A stretch of 64,000 bases of DNA from Plectosphaerella cucumerina (lineage: Eukaryota > Ascomycota > Sordariomycetes > Glomerellales > Plectosphaerellaceae). Positions 17,839 to 30,118 of this stretch are shown piece after piece (position 1 is the first letter of the stretch; each line of letters begins with the position of its first letter). Location: contig JAGPXD010000005.1 in NCBI GenBank assembly GCA_020746995.1, positions 3,822,982-3,886,981 on the forward strand, given 5' to 3'. Made by a program: the position numbers and the translations under genes. The notes under the pieces were generated by a model that was not told the origin of the DNA, did no database searches, and was given only the letters and a program-made list of their open reading frames with translations.

Positions 17839-20800
17839 TCAATCTAGGTTCTGCGCCTCGCACATCTGCTTGTAAAGTCGGCCTTGGGCAAGCAACTGCG
17901 AGTGTGTGCCGGCTTCTGCGATGGTCCCGTTGTGGAAGACGCAAATTAGGTCTGCTTCCTTGACGGTACTTAGGCGATGGGCAACAGACACAGTGATACG
18001 GGAGCCAGTCTTTGCGGCTTCGTTGATGGCTGCCTGAACGACCCTTTCACTCTCAGTATCCAGAGCGCTCGTCGCTTCATCCAGCAGGATAACCCTTGGG
18101 TTACGGATGAGAGCACGGGCAATGGCAATTCGCTGCCTTTGGCCCCCTGACAATTGGCTTCCAGAGGTACCACATGGCGTCTGCAGGCCTTCCGGAAGTG
18201 ATGAGATAAAATCCCAGGCATTGGCAGCACGGCATGCAGCTTCGATGAGGCTATCATCGACGTGCCCACCTGATGTATCGTGTTGCGCGCTGTCGAGTCC
18301 GAAGGCGATGTTCTCACGGATACTGCCCGGGTAGAGAAATGGTTCTTGCTGCACCAAGGCGATCTGGCGACGATACAGTCGCGGGTTCAGGACCGTGACG
18401 TTTTCTCTGTCGATTCGAATGCTTCCGCTCGTCGTGTCATAATAACGCTCCAAGAGCGCAATCATAGTCGATTTTCCGCAGCCAGAGGCACCGACGAACG
18501 CGACAAACTGGCCTGGTTTAATCTGTGTCCAGTGTCAGTGGGCTGAAGTTCAAACACAAAGGTAAGGGAGTGGAACATGCCTGAAGATCTATCCCCCTTA
18601 GAACGTGGGTATCCGGTCGGAGAGGATATGAGAACCTCGCGTGCTCGAAATCGATGGTGTTTAAACCATTCTGGGGACGCTTGTCGTGATTCTCGGGCGA
18701 CTCTTGGATCCTGGGTTCAAGATTCTGCAACCAAAAGTAGTAGTCGACTGCGCTCTTGCCTTTCGTCAAGCCTGCGATTAATTTCATTAGCACTGTCCAC
18801 TCCTTTGCGCCAGATTACTCAGGAGACAACGGTCGACTCACTGCTCGAATACCCGAAGAGACCCGCCACTGCCTGACCCGAGAAGAAGACTCCCAGAAAC
18901 GAAACCAAGAACTCGTAAAATGTCAATTCACCGCGGAAGGCCAGGGTGCAGCCCCACCAAAATCCGAGACCGAGAATGAAGTACTCGATCGATTGAGTCA
19001 GGGCGAACCAAATCATCATGTGCAAAATGGGGAAGAGGGAAAGCCGTAGGGCAGTATCCAGCTCATCGCCATACCTGAGCAGGACGTCTGATTCAATGGC
19101 CAGGGAGGAAACCGTTCGAATGGCAGTGATGGACTCTGATGCTATCGACGCACTGTTCGAAAACCTCTTGGCATTGTCTCTGTCCATTCGAGACTCGAGG
19201 CGGATTCGGGAGTATCCAGCACCAACAATTGGCGGGAGAGCGGCAAAGACGCCCACCAGGCCGAGCTTCCACGAGGTTACAACTGCGAGGGCCGATGTGC
19301 CTAAAACGTTAAGAATGGCAATTAAGATGAGGGAGATGTTGAAACCCATCAGCTCGTAGATGGCCTGTGGGCCCGACTCTAATCGACTGACGAGCGCGCC
19401 GACAGTGTTTTCCGGTCGGTCGAAGAACTGCAAGTCTTGCCGCAGGAAGTCCTTGAACATTCCTCGCCGAATGACATTGTTAATCGTCTGTTGTCCCCCA
19501 TCCCGCGTTAGCTTGACGGTTTCTTCATTCATACAAGAACGGGGGAGGGGCGGCTTCGCTTGTTACCTGCGCAATCACGTTGCTCACCCAACCCAACAAG
19601 AAGTAGATGATGAGCGTGCTGAGGCCAAGGACAAAAAACATCAGAGAGAAGAAATTTCCTCGATCTGTCATTCTTTCCCCATCCATTGTGGTGAAAACAC
19701 TCATGATGTTTCCGATCAGCAGCGTTTGCCCAGGGTAGGCGGCAGCTACACGTTCAGTCAGTATCCAGCTGCATTGTTGAACCCGTCTCACCAGGTTGTA
19801 GCATCGTTCCCCCAGAACATGTACTTACCTCCTAGAACACAGACAAGTAGTAGAACGAGGTACTCAATCTTGAGCTCCGGCGTTGCTTTAACGATCATCT
19901 GCATCGCCGAGAACATGCCGACAGCCTGGTGGAGGTCGAAATCGTGGACACTGCCGAGATGATCCAAAGCTCGCTGCTCGGTGGTGCCATACCTTGTCAG
20001 CGTTTTTTCAGCCTCGAGTTTCATCGGACTCGTGTCTTCGCCAGTTGCAGAGGATGATATGCAGCCATCATCCTGGGACGATTCCGGAGTGGCAAGACTT
20101 TGGGCCTGTACGAGACGAGCATAAGCTCCCCCTGAGGTGAAGAGCGACTCGTGGGTGCCTTGCTCGACTATCCTGCCGTTGCTCATGACCACGATTTTGT
20201 CTGCCTTCCGAACTGTGGCCAATTTGTGTGCCACAACGAGTGTCGTCCTGCCTCGCGACACGTTTTCCAGGGCTTTCTGAACGATCGTCTCGGCGTGAGG
20301 GTCAAGAGCACTCGTCGCTTCATCCAGAAGCAAAATCCTTGGAGAAGAAATAACGCTCCGTGCGATCGCAACACGCTGCTTTTGGCCACCTGATAGCAGA
20401 CTGCCACGCTCGCCTACCCTAGTCTGGTATCCGTTTGGCAGTTGGACAACGAAATCATGAGCGAAGGCGATCTTTGCGGCCTCTTCCACTAGCTTTTGCT
20501 TTTCAAAGTCAGGGGCATGCTCGTGCGGTGTACCTGCTAAGCCATGAGCAATATTTTCAAAGACTGTGCCGTTGAAAAGCACTGGTTCCTACGGTACGAA
20601 CAGCAGTCAGGCTATGGTCACAACAGGATTGCGGTCTTGGACTTTTCTTACCTGTTGAACCAAACGCATGGTCGTCCGAAGCCAATTCAGGTTCAGATTG
20701 TTGGTATTCTTCCCATCGAGCTGGATTGAACCCGAATTTGCGCTGTACCATCTTTCGAGAAGACCAACGATGGTACTCTTCCCTGAACCGCTCGGACCCT

Positions 20801-22413
20801 GCATATTTCCACCATGTTAGCACGCGGGTTCGCTCTGGAACCAGGTGTCAGCCTGCGCCACCTACCACAAGTGCTGTGACCTTGCCAGCAGGAATATCTA
20901 GGGAAAAGTTCTTCAGCACTTTCGTGCCTGGTCGAGATGGGTAGCTGAAAGTGATGCTTTCAAGTTTCACATGGCCCTGGACGGTGCCAGGTCTTTCCCC
21001 CGACTCTTCAAGAGGGTTCATCGAAGAGGGTGTGTCAATGAGCTTGAAGAGCTGCGTTGCCGCCGCTCCCGCACGCGTAAAGGAAACTGAGTTTGGCGCA
21101 ACAGAACCCAGCGATGCCGAGGCAACGATTACCGCCATCAGGACCCTGTTGTGCGATTTTGTTAGCCATGGTGCGAAGATGAATGAAGATGAATACGTAC
21201 GTGAATATGGTGCCGACGTTGTCAACTTCGCCTCTTGCCAACATGTTGATACCTTGCCAGTAAGCAAGTCCCATGCCAGAGTAGATGACAAAGTAATATG
21301 TGCTGAACATGACGCCGTAGATCGGACTTTTTTTGCCACCAAGACGAAGAGCGTCGTCCAAATATCCCGCGAAGTGTTCGAATAGTCTCGTCTTGATATC
21401 GAAGGCGTGGACGGTTCGTAAACTGGCCAGAATACTCTCTGCGTATGACCCAGCCTGAGAATTGATTGCGAGAATCTTTGTTTCAATCCGAGAGTCGATC
21501 CATGCCACAGTGGCAATGATTCCCATAATTGCAGGGGCCATGCATGAGATGATTAGTGCCAACTTCCACTGCGTGACAAAGGCAATGACGAAGCTAGCTA
21601 TAAAGGTGGACAGGGCCTGGAAGACGAGCGGAAGCTTATCGGAAATACCGGCTTGAATCATGTCTCCATTTGCGCTTGCTTGCACTGCAATGGATCCGGC
21701 GGTGCCTTGGTCGAAAAAGGCAATGCTCTGGCTTAGGGCGGCTTTGAAGTACGCTTTTCGGATGTTTCGAGTAATGCTGATGGCGGAGTATGTGGAAAGT
21801 ACCATATAGACGTAGATTAGCACCAGCCGCGCGATTCCGATATAGACGAAGTATAGACTAAGTATAATGTCAGAAATGGATTTTATGATTTGCTTCTTGG
21901 TAGAACGTGGTGTCGGTCTTTGTGCTGTTTCTTGGATGTACGTACGCAAACTTCGAGACTTCCTTCATGAAAGCATCGCCGTCGAGCTGGCCGCTGCCAT
22001 ATCGGCCGAATACTCCGATGAACTGACCGAGCACCAGATTGACAAGTGACACGGCCACGCCCGAGCCCATCGCCGCAGTAATGGACAACGCTTGAAACAA
22101 AAGATCGACATGTGTTCCGTATGAAAATATTCTCTAGTCGCAGGACCGCGATCAGCAGGAATATTCGGGCAATTGCTTATGTCCATTTGCAAATGGAGGA
22201 CTAATACAACGGACGCACTCTGCCCAAAGACGGAGCCGGATTTCGAAGCATACAAATAGCAGGATTTCCACTTACCCAAAACGCCATAGATGGTCCCTTC
22301 TCATCTTTTTTAGCCCTATCTTCGGCTTCGGAGGCATGAGCCCCATCTTTTGTTATTGGCTGTTCATGGTTTGAAATCGTCTCGCCATGTTTCTCCGACG
22401 TGAAGATGACCAT
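17839..22413 (-). CDS. ABC-B (MDR/Pgp-type) full transporter, multi-exon
   Basis: ATP-driven membrane exporter of the ABCB family with layout TMD-NBD-TMD-NBD, roughly 1,250-1,300 aa. Start taken at ATG 22413; 22464 is an in-frame alternative. The first exon (MVIFTSEKHGET...MAFW) is spliced to ISYG-type sequence FSYGTHVDLLFQALS and TMD1 (IGVFGRYGSGQLDGDAF). NBD1: Walker A GPSGSGKST (near 20800), signature LLSGGQKQRVAIARS, Walker B RILLLDEATSALD, H-loop VVAHKLATV. TMD2: LFPILHMMIWFALTQSIEYF. NBD2: GASGCGKST (near 18490), QLSGGQRQRIAIARA, VILLDEATSALD, SVAHRLSTV. All catalytic motifs are intact. The last intron (18580-18523) is GC-AG. The gene diverges from TF1 across 422 bp, which suggests local regulation. 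Substrate unknown; drug or metabolite efflux is the family role. Confidence 0.88.
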
Positions 22414-22835
22414 GCTATCGCTTCGTACCCAAATCGAGGGGTTATTATAGGCTGGCGGCGTCAATTCGAACGACGGTTGTTGAAACTGATCCAGGCGAAT
22501 CTGGAAGATGAATAGGCTGGAGAAACTTATGAGATAGAAGCATGGACGTTTGCAAACAATCCACAGCGTTCTTATATAGAGATTGCTGGCTCACGTCGAT
22601 ATCTCGAGTGACGGGACCATCGGAGCCACGGATGTCCAAGGAAATCCGGGGTGATCTGTGCGTCCCCGCGTGTCGTAATTTGGCCGAGTCAGTTAAACTA
22701 GGGTCGATGGCGTGGTTTCGAAGCTAAGGCCATGAACGTGCACTGCAGCCAGTCCACGGAGATTTCCGTCTATGACGAGAGAAAACGTCGGGATTCCGCT
22801 TCTCCGTCCAACCTGGCATTAAACTTCTTTTCCCC
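22414..22835. promoter_or_regulatory. Shared promoter of ABC transporter and TF1, with inverted CGG motifs
   Basis: The two divergent starts are 422 bp apart. Two inverted CGG half-site pairs, the kind Zn2Cys6 dimers bind, lie close to the TF1 side: CGG-N6-CCG at 22757-22768 and CGG-N4-CCG at 22789-22798. Autoregulation by TF1 or control of the transporter is inference. Confidence 0.5.
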
Positions 22836-25547
22836 ATGGAGTGCGGCACTCACACAGACTCCAGCCCCGATACACTTTTCGCCCCGGACATTGCCATGGA
22901 AATCATGTCAGACAACACCGGCGGGACCCCGGAACCAAATGAACACATTGCCACCCATTTGGACGGTGATATTACGTCAGTGGAGAACCCAACCATACGG
23001 CTACTCGCGGTAAGACGACCCAAACCATTCCTCTTTCCTCTTGCTCCAGCTGTTACGGGGGACGACTGTCGACAAGGAGGCGTGAGTACTGATTCCATCA
23101 CTTCTAGTGCAGCCAATGTCGACAGCGAAAGGTACCACCAACCCTGTTTCCAATCCTCTTACATTTCGAGCAAAGCTAAGAAGCTAATTCCCCTCTAGAT
23201 CGCATGCAGTCGGGAGACACCATGCTCTTATTGCGTGAGGACCGGGGCGGAGTGCACGTATGCTCCAAGACAACGCCCATCGGTGAGGAAGCAACGAATG
23301 CACCTTTCAGCCCAATAGTAAGCTTTCCAAAAACGTGCTCGGTTCGCAATATTAATAGAAGTCGCTGGCTGGTAGTGAGCGGAGGATCGAAAACATTGAG
23401 GCTCAGCTAGAACACATTACCGACCTGCTTGGCGGCATCTCAGCCACCCTTCACGATGCAACCCAACCCTCTCAAACAGTTGACACTTCGACCCCCGCAC
23501 CATCCAGGGTATCCTCTCACCCAACTTCGACTACCCAAGGGACCAAAGGTGACGCACACACCCTTTTCGAGGGCGAGTCGTCGTTGGCTGCCCACACCGC
23601 TTTTGCAAACTACCTGCTGGAAAGCGCAGTCAGCAGGGAATGCTCAAGCAATGATTCCGGCGGAGTTGCGATGCAAGAGGTTCTTGCATCCATGAGAGAT
23701 ATTTCTGTTGCGCCTGATCGCCAGCCGGGAGCTCATGACATGGTCTATCCTCTTGTTACTGGGTATGTTGCCCCGGAGATTAGCCTCGACGACCATCCTA
23801 TGCCACCTGTCGAGCTGGTCATGGCAACAATCCGAATGATGAAAGGTACGAAACCCAGCTAGTGCTAAGACACTGACGGACTATTAACATGGTTCATCTA
23901 TTTTCAGAAAACTCCAAGCTTGAATACATGGGCTTCTTTCTAGTTCTGCCTCCGGAGAAATTCATGGAATACATCGTCAAAGTGTTCTTCCCCGGAGGCT
24001 TTACTCTGGCCGAGTTTATCATTGTAAACTCGTGCCTGATGGATGTGTTCCTGAAGAGGCTCTTCCTCGACGATATGACTTCGCCTGCTCGCGAAGAGTT
24101 ACAGAGATACGTCAAGACGTGCCAGAAAAACATGGAGAATGGGCTGGCACGGCTTCCCATCCACATGCCGAACGATCTGACCTACATTCTGGCGCTTCTT
24201 CGTGGGGTAAACTCCCTCACGCGAGCTGTTTCCTTGTTACAAGAGGACAATACTAATGGCTGCTCTTCTCAGGTATATCATGCCATCCAATTGTCCAAAA
24301 CGTCGATTGCATGGAGTCTAGTCTGTACTGCACTTCATATGTGCCAGTCAGCCGGATTCCACAGAGCGCAATCAATGCTTCAAGACACTCCTTCGCTGAG
24401 AAATCAGAAGATCTGGACGTTCTGGATGCTTTACAGCGCCGAAAAGGGCCTCTCGCTGCGTCTCGGGCGGGCTTCAGTTGTACATGATCCCGAGCTCACC
24501 ATCCCACTCCCCGCGGTTGATCCTAACACTTCTGGCCCGTACGATTTGAGCGCCATCAGGTGGATTAAGCTGTCCAGCATACATGGCAAGATCTACGACA
24601 AGCTTTACAGCCCTGCTAGCCTCGCTGAGCCCGAACATGTACGGGCGAGCTGGGTGAACACATTGGTACGCGAGACGAAGTCCTTGAGCGCGGAATCTCA
24701 AGCTGAACAGGTGCGTACAAGTGGAACTGATTTACACTGTCACCCCCCTGCGCAATTTCTCTCTTCGCACCCGACGCAATTCTCGGCTTTACATTGCAGC
24801 ATTCAAATCTCTAACAGCGGTTTGATTTCAAGGTCCTAAAAAGTAAGTTCTGGGAGAGACCATTCGGCCACACGCAGGCATTGGTATTCTTGTGCGAAGA
24901 GGTGACGTTTCTGTCCACCATTACATCCGCGCTGCGGGTCTTACCAGCGCCACAAAACCCAGATGCAGCATTTTCTCCAGAGTGCATTGAGACGGCCCGC
25001 CACGCGCTGGAACGTCACCAGGAGTACTCAGAAGCCGTCTTTGGTCATGACGAGCAGTTCGACATCTACATGAGTTGGTGCGTAGCAGATGGTCAACTCT
25101 GCTGGCAATCGATGAGAGTCACTTCACTGACTGTCGGAAAGGATCATTCTTTACACACCCTTCGTACCCTTCATCGTCATCTTCTGCAACGTTGTAATTA
25201 CTAGAGACCCTGCAGATCTGGCTCGTCTGGGTAGATTTGTTGCGTCATTGCAGAGAACGAGCCGGTACTCGGAAGGCTCAATGGCATTACCACGCCAATT
25301 CGAAGTGCTCTTCAAAGCAGCATCGCGCTACTTGGAGATCAAGGCAGTTTCTGATTCCAAGCACCCCCAGATGGATGAACTGGATGCTTACGTGCAGGCA
25401 GTTGCGGCCATGCCTTTCCAAGCTGGATTCGGCGTAGGTTGGGGTGTTCACGAACATGGTGCCACGAATGGCTTCGATGCCGTTGATGCGACGCATGAGT
25501 TGGATTTGGAGGAGTGGCTTGAAAATACAAGGAGGTCAATTATTTGA
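22836..25547 (+). CDS. Zn2Cys6 transcription factor TF1 (Fungal_trans type)
   Basis: Nuclear regulator built from several exons. Exon 1 (22836-23009) ends IRLLA. Exon 2 (23108-23131) encodes CSQCRQRK. Exon 3 (from 23199) encodes IACSRETPCSYC then VRTGAECTYAPRQRPS. Joined, they give a perfect C-x2-C-x6-C-x5-C-x2-C-x6-C zinc cluster. After a linker exon with a coiled region (RIENIEAQLEHITDLLGG) come PPEKFMEYIVKVFFPGGF, then SKTSIAWSLVCTALHMCQSAGFHR, RNQKIWTFWMLYSAEKGLSLRLGR and AIRWIKLSSIHGKIYDKLYSP, the fungal transcription factor middle homology region. The last exon ends at 25547 (LEEWLENTRRSII). The coding sequence appears intact. TF2 at 32323-34875 is a clear paralogue with the same exon pattern around the zinc cluster. 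It lies divergent from the ABC transporter gene. Confidence 0.87.
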
Positions 25548-26015
25548 ATCTGTCCTGTAGATTTGTCTCTTACTATTAGGTGCAAACTTCTTGTTTCAGA
25601 TGCTTCATCACTTTCTGATATTGTATGTTGACTAACAGCAAGGGAGCCTCCACGAGCTCTTCGAGGTCCGGCTTAAAGATTCGCCTGTCGGATCCGTTGT
25701 AAGATGTCTGTTCATTCGTCCTCAGAGCGGTGTGCAGCATGGTAGATTACTGCTCATAGACATCGATACCGTGCTGCAGCTTTTGGCTCTTCTTCGTAAG
25801 GCATCAGCCATACTTGCACTCCTGGGGGTCGATAGTGCTGTACTTCGTTCACATGGGGCGGCGGCGGCCTCGCCTTTTGACTACCTCCAGCAGTAGGTGA
25901 TGCATCTTATTTTCGTTTCCTGACATTCCCCGTCTGCCGAACGAGAACAACGGCGGACCATAAAACAAGGGAGCGTCCGTGAGCAGATAGAAAGCCTTAT
26001 TATGCGCTATGGACC
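25548..26015. other. Intergenic, nothing recognised
   Basis: 3' flank of TF1 up to the first LTR-related sequence. No coding similarity or repeat noted. Confidence 0.5.
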
Positions 26016-26340
26016 TGTTACGACCCAGGTACAATCTTCCAAATACGTGTAGTCTGAGAGGCGGTGGTGCATGCTAGCAGTGCGTGCTGGGCAACTAATG
26101 AGCAATGTGTCGCAGTCGTCAATCGTCGTCGTACTTGTCGGGGTGTCGTAAAGCGTTGTGCTTCTTCACTGTAGGCCAAAGAGGTTTCCAATGAAGACTT
26201 AAATAGATTACTGTCGTGAATCTATCTGGTGGTACGAACCTCAGAGGTCTCCCTTAAGTACCTCTGATGTCCGACCTGGATCACCCAGGCTGGCGATCCA
26301 TCCTGACGATGTTGTTGGTCTCTTGGGCCATGGCTCACTG
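26016..26340 (-). mobile_element. Old LTR fragment, inverted relative to the solo LTR
   Basis: The sequence starting TGTTACGACCCAGGTACAAT (26016) is the reverse complement of the end of the solo LTR at 26524-27050. Similarity is clear to about 26235 (for instance GCCAAAGAGGTTTCCAATGA against TTGGAAACC...TTGGCC) and fades by about 26340. It is a diverged, truncated copy. Together the two form a long inverted repeat about 600 bp apart. Confidence 0.75.
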
Positions 26341-26523
26341 CACTTGGTCTCCTGTTGTTTGTACTCTTTGAAATCTTGCTCGTAGAATCTCCATTCAAAC
26401 TGAAAGGAGACCTTGTCTTCAGCTGTGAGTTCAGCGATGCTTCGAGCTCTCCGATTTGGATCGGTCGTCTCCGGCAGATTTATGACGGGGTCAGAGAACT
26501 GTTGGCTGTCTTCACGAGTCCAA

Positions 26524-27050
26524 TGTAACGCCCAAGCAGGCCGCAGGTCACTCGGCCCAAGACCCCGCGAGAACCAGCCCCCTTAGGTAATCAGGCGCAC
26601 GGGCCAAGTGCAGACCAGGGATCACGGACGCCAAGAGGGTGAGCCGGTTCGAGGCTCCACTCAATGTTCGCTGCAGGCATCCCGCATGTTCATCGACCAA
26701 GGAGGACTGTCAGCACGCAACATGGATCACGGTCATCACAACAGTGAGCCACGGGTTGGATCACGATGGATCACGACGTGATCCAAAGTGATCCTCAGGA
26801 ACCTCCGTCTATATAAGGGACTACCTCGTAGTACATAGCTCTACCTAGATTCACGACAGTGATCAATTTAAGTCTTCATCGGAAACCTCCTTGGCCTACA
26901 GTGAAGAAGCCTCACGCTTTACGACACCCGACAAGACACGACGACGACTACTGCTTGAACCTTGCTCTAGTTGCCCAGCACGCACTGCTAGCATACACCA
27001 CCGCCTATCCAGCCTACATATCTCAGGGAGATTGTACCTGGGTCGTAACA
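26524..27050 (+). mobile_element. Solo LTR, 527 bp, with 5-bp target site duplication
   Basis: It begins TGTAACG and ends TCGTAACA, so it has the TG...CA ends of an LTR. The five bases before it (26519-26523) and after it (27051-27055) are both TCCAA, a perfect target site duplication. A TATA box (TATATAAGG at about 26810-26818) is placed as in a U3/R boundary. Repeated GTGATCC/GGATCAC motifs lie upstream of it. No internal retroelement sequence flanks it, so LTR-LTR recombination has removed the body. Confidence 0.88.
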
Positions 27051-27055
27051 TCCAA

Positions 27056-28336
27056 AGACGACTTGATCTAACAGTTGTAGGACGCGGGATGCATGCAGAG
27101 GTAGATAGAGTAGATGGATCTGATGCGTTCTCTTCACTTGAGATTGGACAGGGATGACTTTCACCCCTAATCCTCTTGCTTCGGATAGGATAGGGTCGTC
27201 TTTGGCGAGCTCTTCCACCAACCACTGTATTTCTTTTGGGCTATCCTGCACGTCACTAAGGCTGGTAATGTGTACTGAAAGTGAGCTCGCATGAAGCTGG
27301 TCATTTGTAGCTGCGTATGCTCGTGGCGTTGACGTGATCACCTTGGACCCCTGTGGTGTTGACTATCCAAGGTACTAGTGTCAGGCTTGGCATTCAGGCC
27401 CCAGTCATATGTTCACTAATTGCTATGAGAGAAACGTTCAGCATGGTTTGATTTCAACTGTGATCTACTTTGAGCTTGCGACTTGGGACTCCGAGCTTGG
27501 CGTTGTAGTCAATCGACGTCAGCGTTGAAGATTGACGCCAGCCGAAGAGTGGGGTCAAGTCGCACAGCTGGTGAGAGAGACGCTGTTTTTCACAGGTCAC
27601 AGGCAGGCGCGTTTCCTCAGATTTAAAATGATTTGAAATCATTCCCTTTTCGTAACTCATGCTAACTCAAATTAGGAACTAGCATGTACGGTTAGATTAC
27701 TACAAGTCCGAGGCTTGACCCGGACGTGACGTCCTTTTGGATCACACGGTGTCCGTCGGGTTCCGAGGTCCTGATGCTGGGGCCCACGGGACCCGTTCTG
27801 TGAATGGTGTCTCGGGGGCAGTCAACAACCTGGCAGTCTTGATAGTGGGAGGAGGGGCGCTAAAGCCTCTAGAGCTAAGAAAGGGATGATGCACGTTTCT
27901 AATATCCACTTGTACCAATGGTGCTCGTGCGGAGACACCCATTCATACAGGCGGAAGATTCTCTGGTTGATGGAAAACTAGGAGAGCCTCGTATCCTGCG
28001 CCTTTCATGTCACAACCCTGGTGACTACGGACGGAGAGTCCCAAACGGGACGTCCAGTGTATGGGGTGCTCCTAAATGATTCGTCCCTCCAGGATGCCGT
28101 GGATTACCCACAGTAAACGTTATACTAGTTTGGACATGGACTAGATGTAACAGACCCCGGTGGCCATCGCGGTCAGGTGCCCGGGAAAGGGTTACTTGCA
28201 ATCCTGGCTGGCCCTGATTGAGGTCTTAGGATGTGGTACATGGGCGCCCTTACGTCGTTAAACGCTGACTCCTGCTCTACTCGCCTTGACTTCACTGACT
28301 TTCTTGCTCTCGCATCTTCACAACGACTTGGTCAAC
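27056..28336. other. 1.3 kb without a recognisable gene
   Basis: Just right of the solo LTR, the minus strand is open from about 27341 to 27075 (DSPKEIQWLVEELAKDDPIL and following). It may be a scrap of a gene interrupted by the LTR insertion; no family recognised. A 17-bp palindrome (AATGATTT-G-AAATCATT) lies at 27627-27643. The last few hundred bases are the promoter side of the beta-helix gene. Confidence 0.5.
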
Positions 28337-29457
28337 ATGTTTCATATTCATCTCGTTACGGCAGTCGTTGCACTCATCTCGCTTGCCTATGGACAGTGTG
28401 GTTCCGGAAGCCCCCATGCCAGAGTGACTGGTTCCGGCAGCTCCTTCATGGCCACCCGGGGCTCAACGGTTATTTACAATGGTTTCGACTATCGAGCCGC
28501 CATTCAAGCCGCTGTTGATTCCATCAGCAGCGGTCAGCGCGTTTCCGTTATTGCCTCGGGGTCGATCGGCGCGAGCACCATAACCATCGGGAGTGGCAAG
28601 ACCTTCGAGGGTTGCGGCACGATCAATGTCGGATGGAGGAACGGCCGTGGCGCTTTCGAGTCCCTGAACACACAGGGCGTCCAGATCCCTTACCTCACCC
28701 TGACCGGAGAGGCCTACTTCGCCATGCGTTTCCACGGCACCCGCGACCTGGTCCTGGGCAGGATCACAATGAACCTGAATAGGGGAATGGGTATTCGATT
28801 CGATCGAAACGAAGGGGTCAACACCAACGTCCGGATGGACACGATCAGCGTCAGGGGAGCCACGAGTCACGCGGTGGAGACCTGGAATATCAACGGCCTC
28901 AACATCAACCAAGTCATCGCCCGCAATGTCGGAGAATCTGGACTACTACTACAGAACACCACCAATGCCAGGGTCGGGCTCGTCGATGGCAACAACGTGG
29001 GCGCCGGAACGGGCTACGCCACACTACGCATGGCGAACAACAACGGGCAGAACGCCAACGGCAACTTCGACACCAACACATACATCGACCGCGTCGTCTC
29101 CCGTGGCGGCGGACGTGGGGTCTTCTGCGTATCCCGCTCAGGTGGTGTCGTCATCCAGAGCGTCGACCTGGTCAACAACGGCAACAACGCAATCTTGATC
29201 GAGAACTGCCAGAACGTCGCTATCCGTAGCGGCATCGTCAGCAGCGGCGGTGAAGTCCGTCTTGCTGCACGATCCGAGTTCCCCAATAACCGTGACATTT
29301 CTGTGACCATCACTGTAAGCACATGGGACGCCCGCTCCATCTGGTTCATCGCGTTGACAATACTGAACAGGTCAACAACACGCCTGTTCGTGAGGACCCG
29401 TGCGGCCAAAACGTGAGCTGGAACCTGTTCGGCAACGGCTCGAGGGACATATGCTAG
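28337..29457 (+). CDS. Secreted right-handed beta-helix (pectate-lyase-like) protein
   Basis: 354 aa in two exons: 28337-29314, intron 29315-29370 (56 bp), 29371-29457. The start was chosen so that a signal peptide opens the protein (MFHIHLVTAVVALISLAYG, cleavage before QC). The mature chain shows short repeated strands with stacked Asn and Gly typical of parallel beta-helices: GKTFEGCGTINVGW, YLTLTGEAYFAMRFHG, RITMNLNRGMGIRFD, GESGLLLQNTTNARVGLVDG, QSVDLVNNGNNAILIENCQN. Splicing gives the end VTIT-VNNTPVREDPCGQNVS, closing with a terminal Cys. Many proteins of this fold are polysaccharide lyases or hydrolases acting outside the cell. I cannot place catalytic residues, so the enzyme class is not set. 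The gene looks intact. Confidence 0.83.
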
Positions 29458-30118
29458 TTGCTTGGGCTGCGTTTCGGAAACGTCCGTCTGGAGACCGTAA
29501 TGCATCTGTATTACATGGTACTCTGGTGCCGCCCTGACTGCAACCCTTGCGCCCGTCTGTCAGCGGTGTATCCTCAGGTAGACTAAAGGGGTTCTTCCGC
29601 CACATCGCGAGGTACGAGGTAGTAGGTAGGGTCGACGGAAGCTGAAATCTGCCCGCGCCTTGGTAAAAGTGCGGATAGGCCTGCCTGCCTTGAAAACATA
29701 CTCTAGCGTGTGGCTCCAGAACCAAGCCGAAAATGACTGCTATCCTACACAGACCCTTTACTTGTCTTGCGATCAAATAGAGACTTAAACGGTCGGATCT
29801 CCTCCGGCGACCTTAGATAAACGAGGCAACGAGGGAAAGAAGCAATTGCAGATTGGTACACAGTGATGTGGAGCTCTCGTTGGCGAATGACCAAGTCAAC
29901 TTCGGGTACCGGGGCGCGGGTATTGCGGACTCCGGCACCAAGATGGGCTGCATGTGGATCCGCTGCGTATAAAGGCGGCCTGCAGCACTCGTTCAAATCA
30001 TCATTTTCAGGACACCCCTAACCACGACATCATTCTGACGGCGCACTACTCTCTCGAACGTAATTCTCGAGCAACACGTCATTCTCGAGCAGCACGTCGC
30101 GATTTCTTTCCTCCCGCG
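29458..30118. other. Intergenic, nothing recognised
   Basis: 660 bases between the beta-helix gene and the NmrA-like pseudogene, both on +. A TATA-like element (CGTATAAAGG at about 29965-29974) fits the promoter of the downstream gene. Tandem short repeats CTCGAGCA(A/G)CACGTC lie at 30067-30097. Confidence 0.5.

Noticed and set aside
26016..27050. A single transposon with long terminal inverted repeats
   Set aside because: The right arm has TG...CA ends and its own 5-bp target duplication, so it is an independent solo LTR; the left arm is a separate, older LTR fragment.
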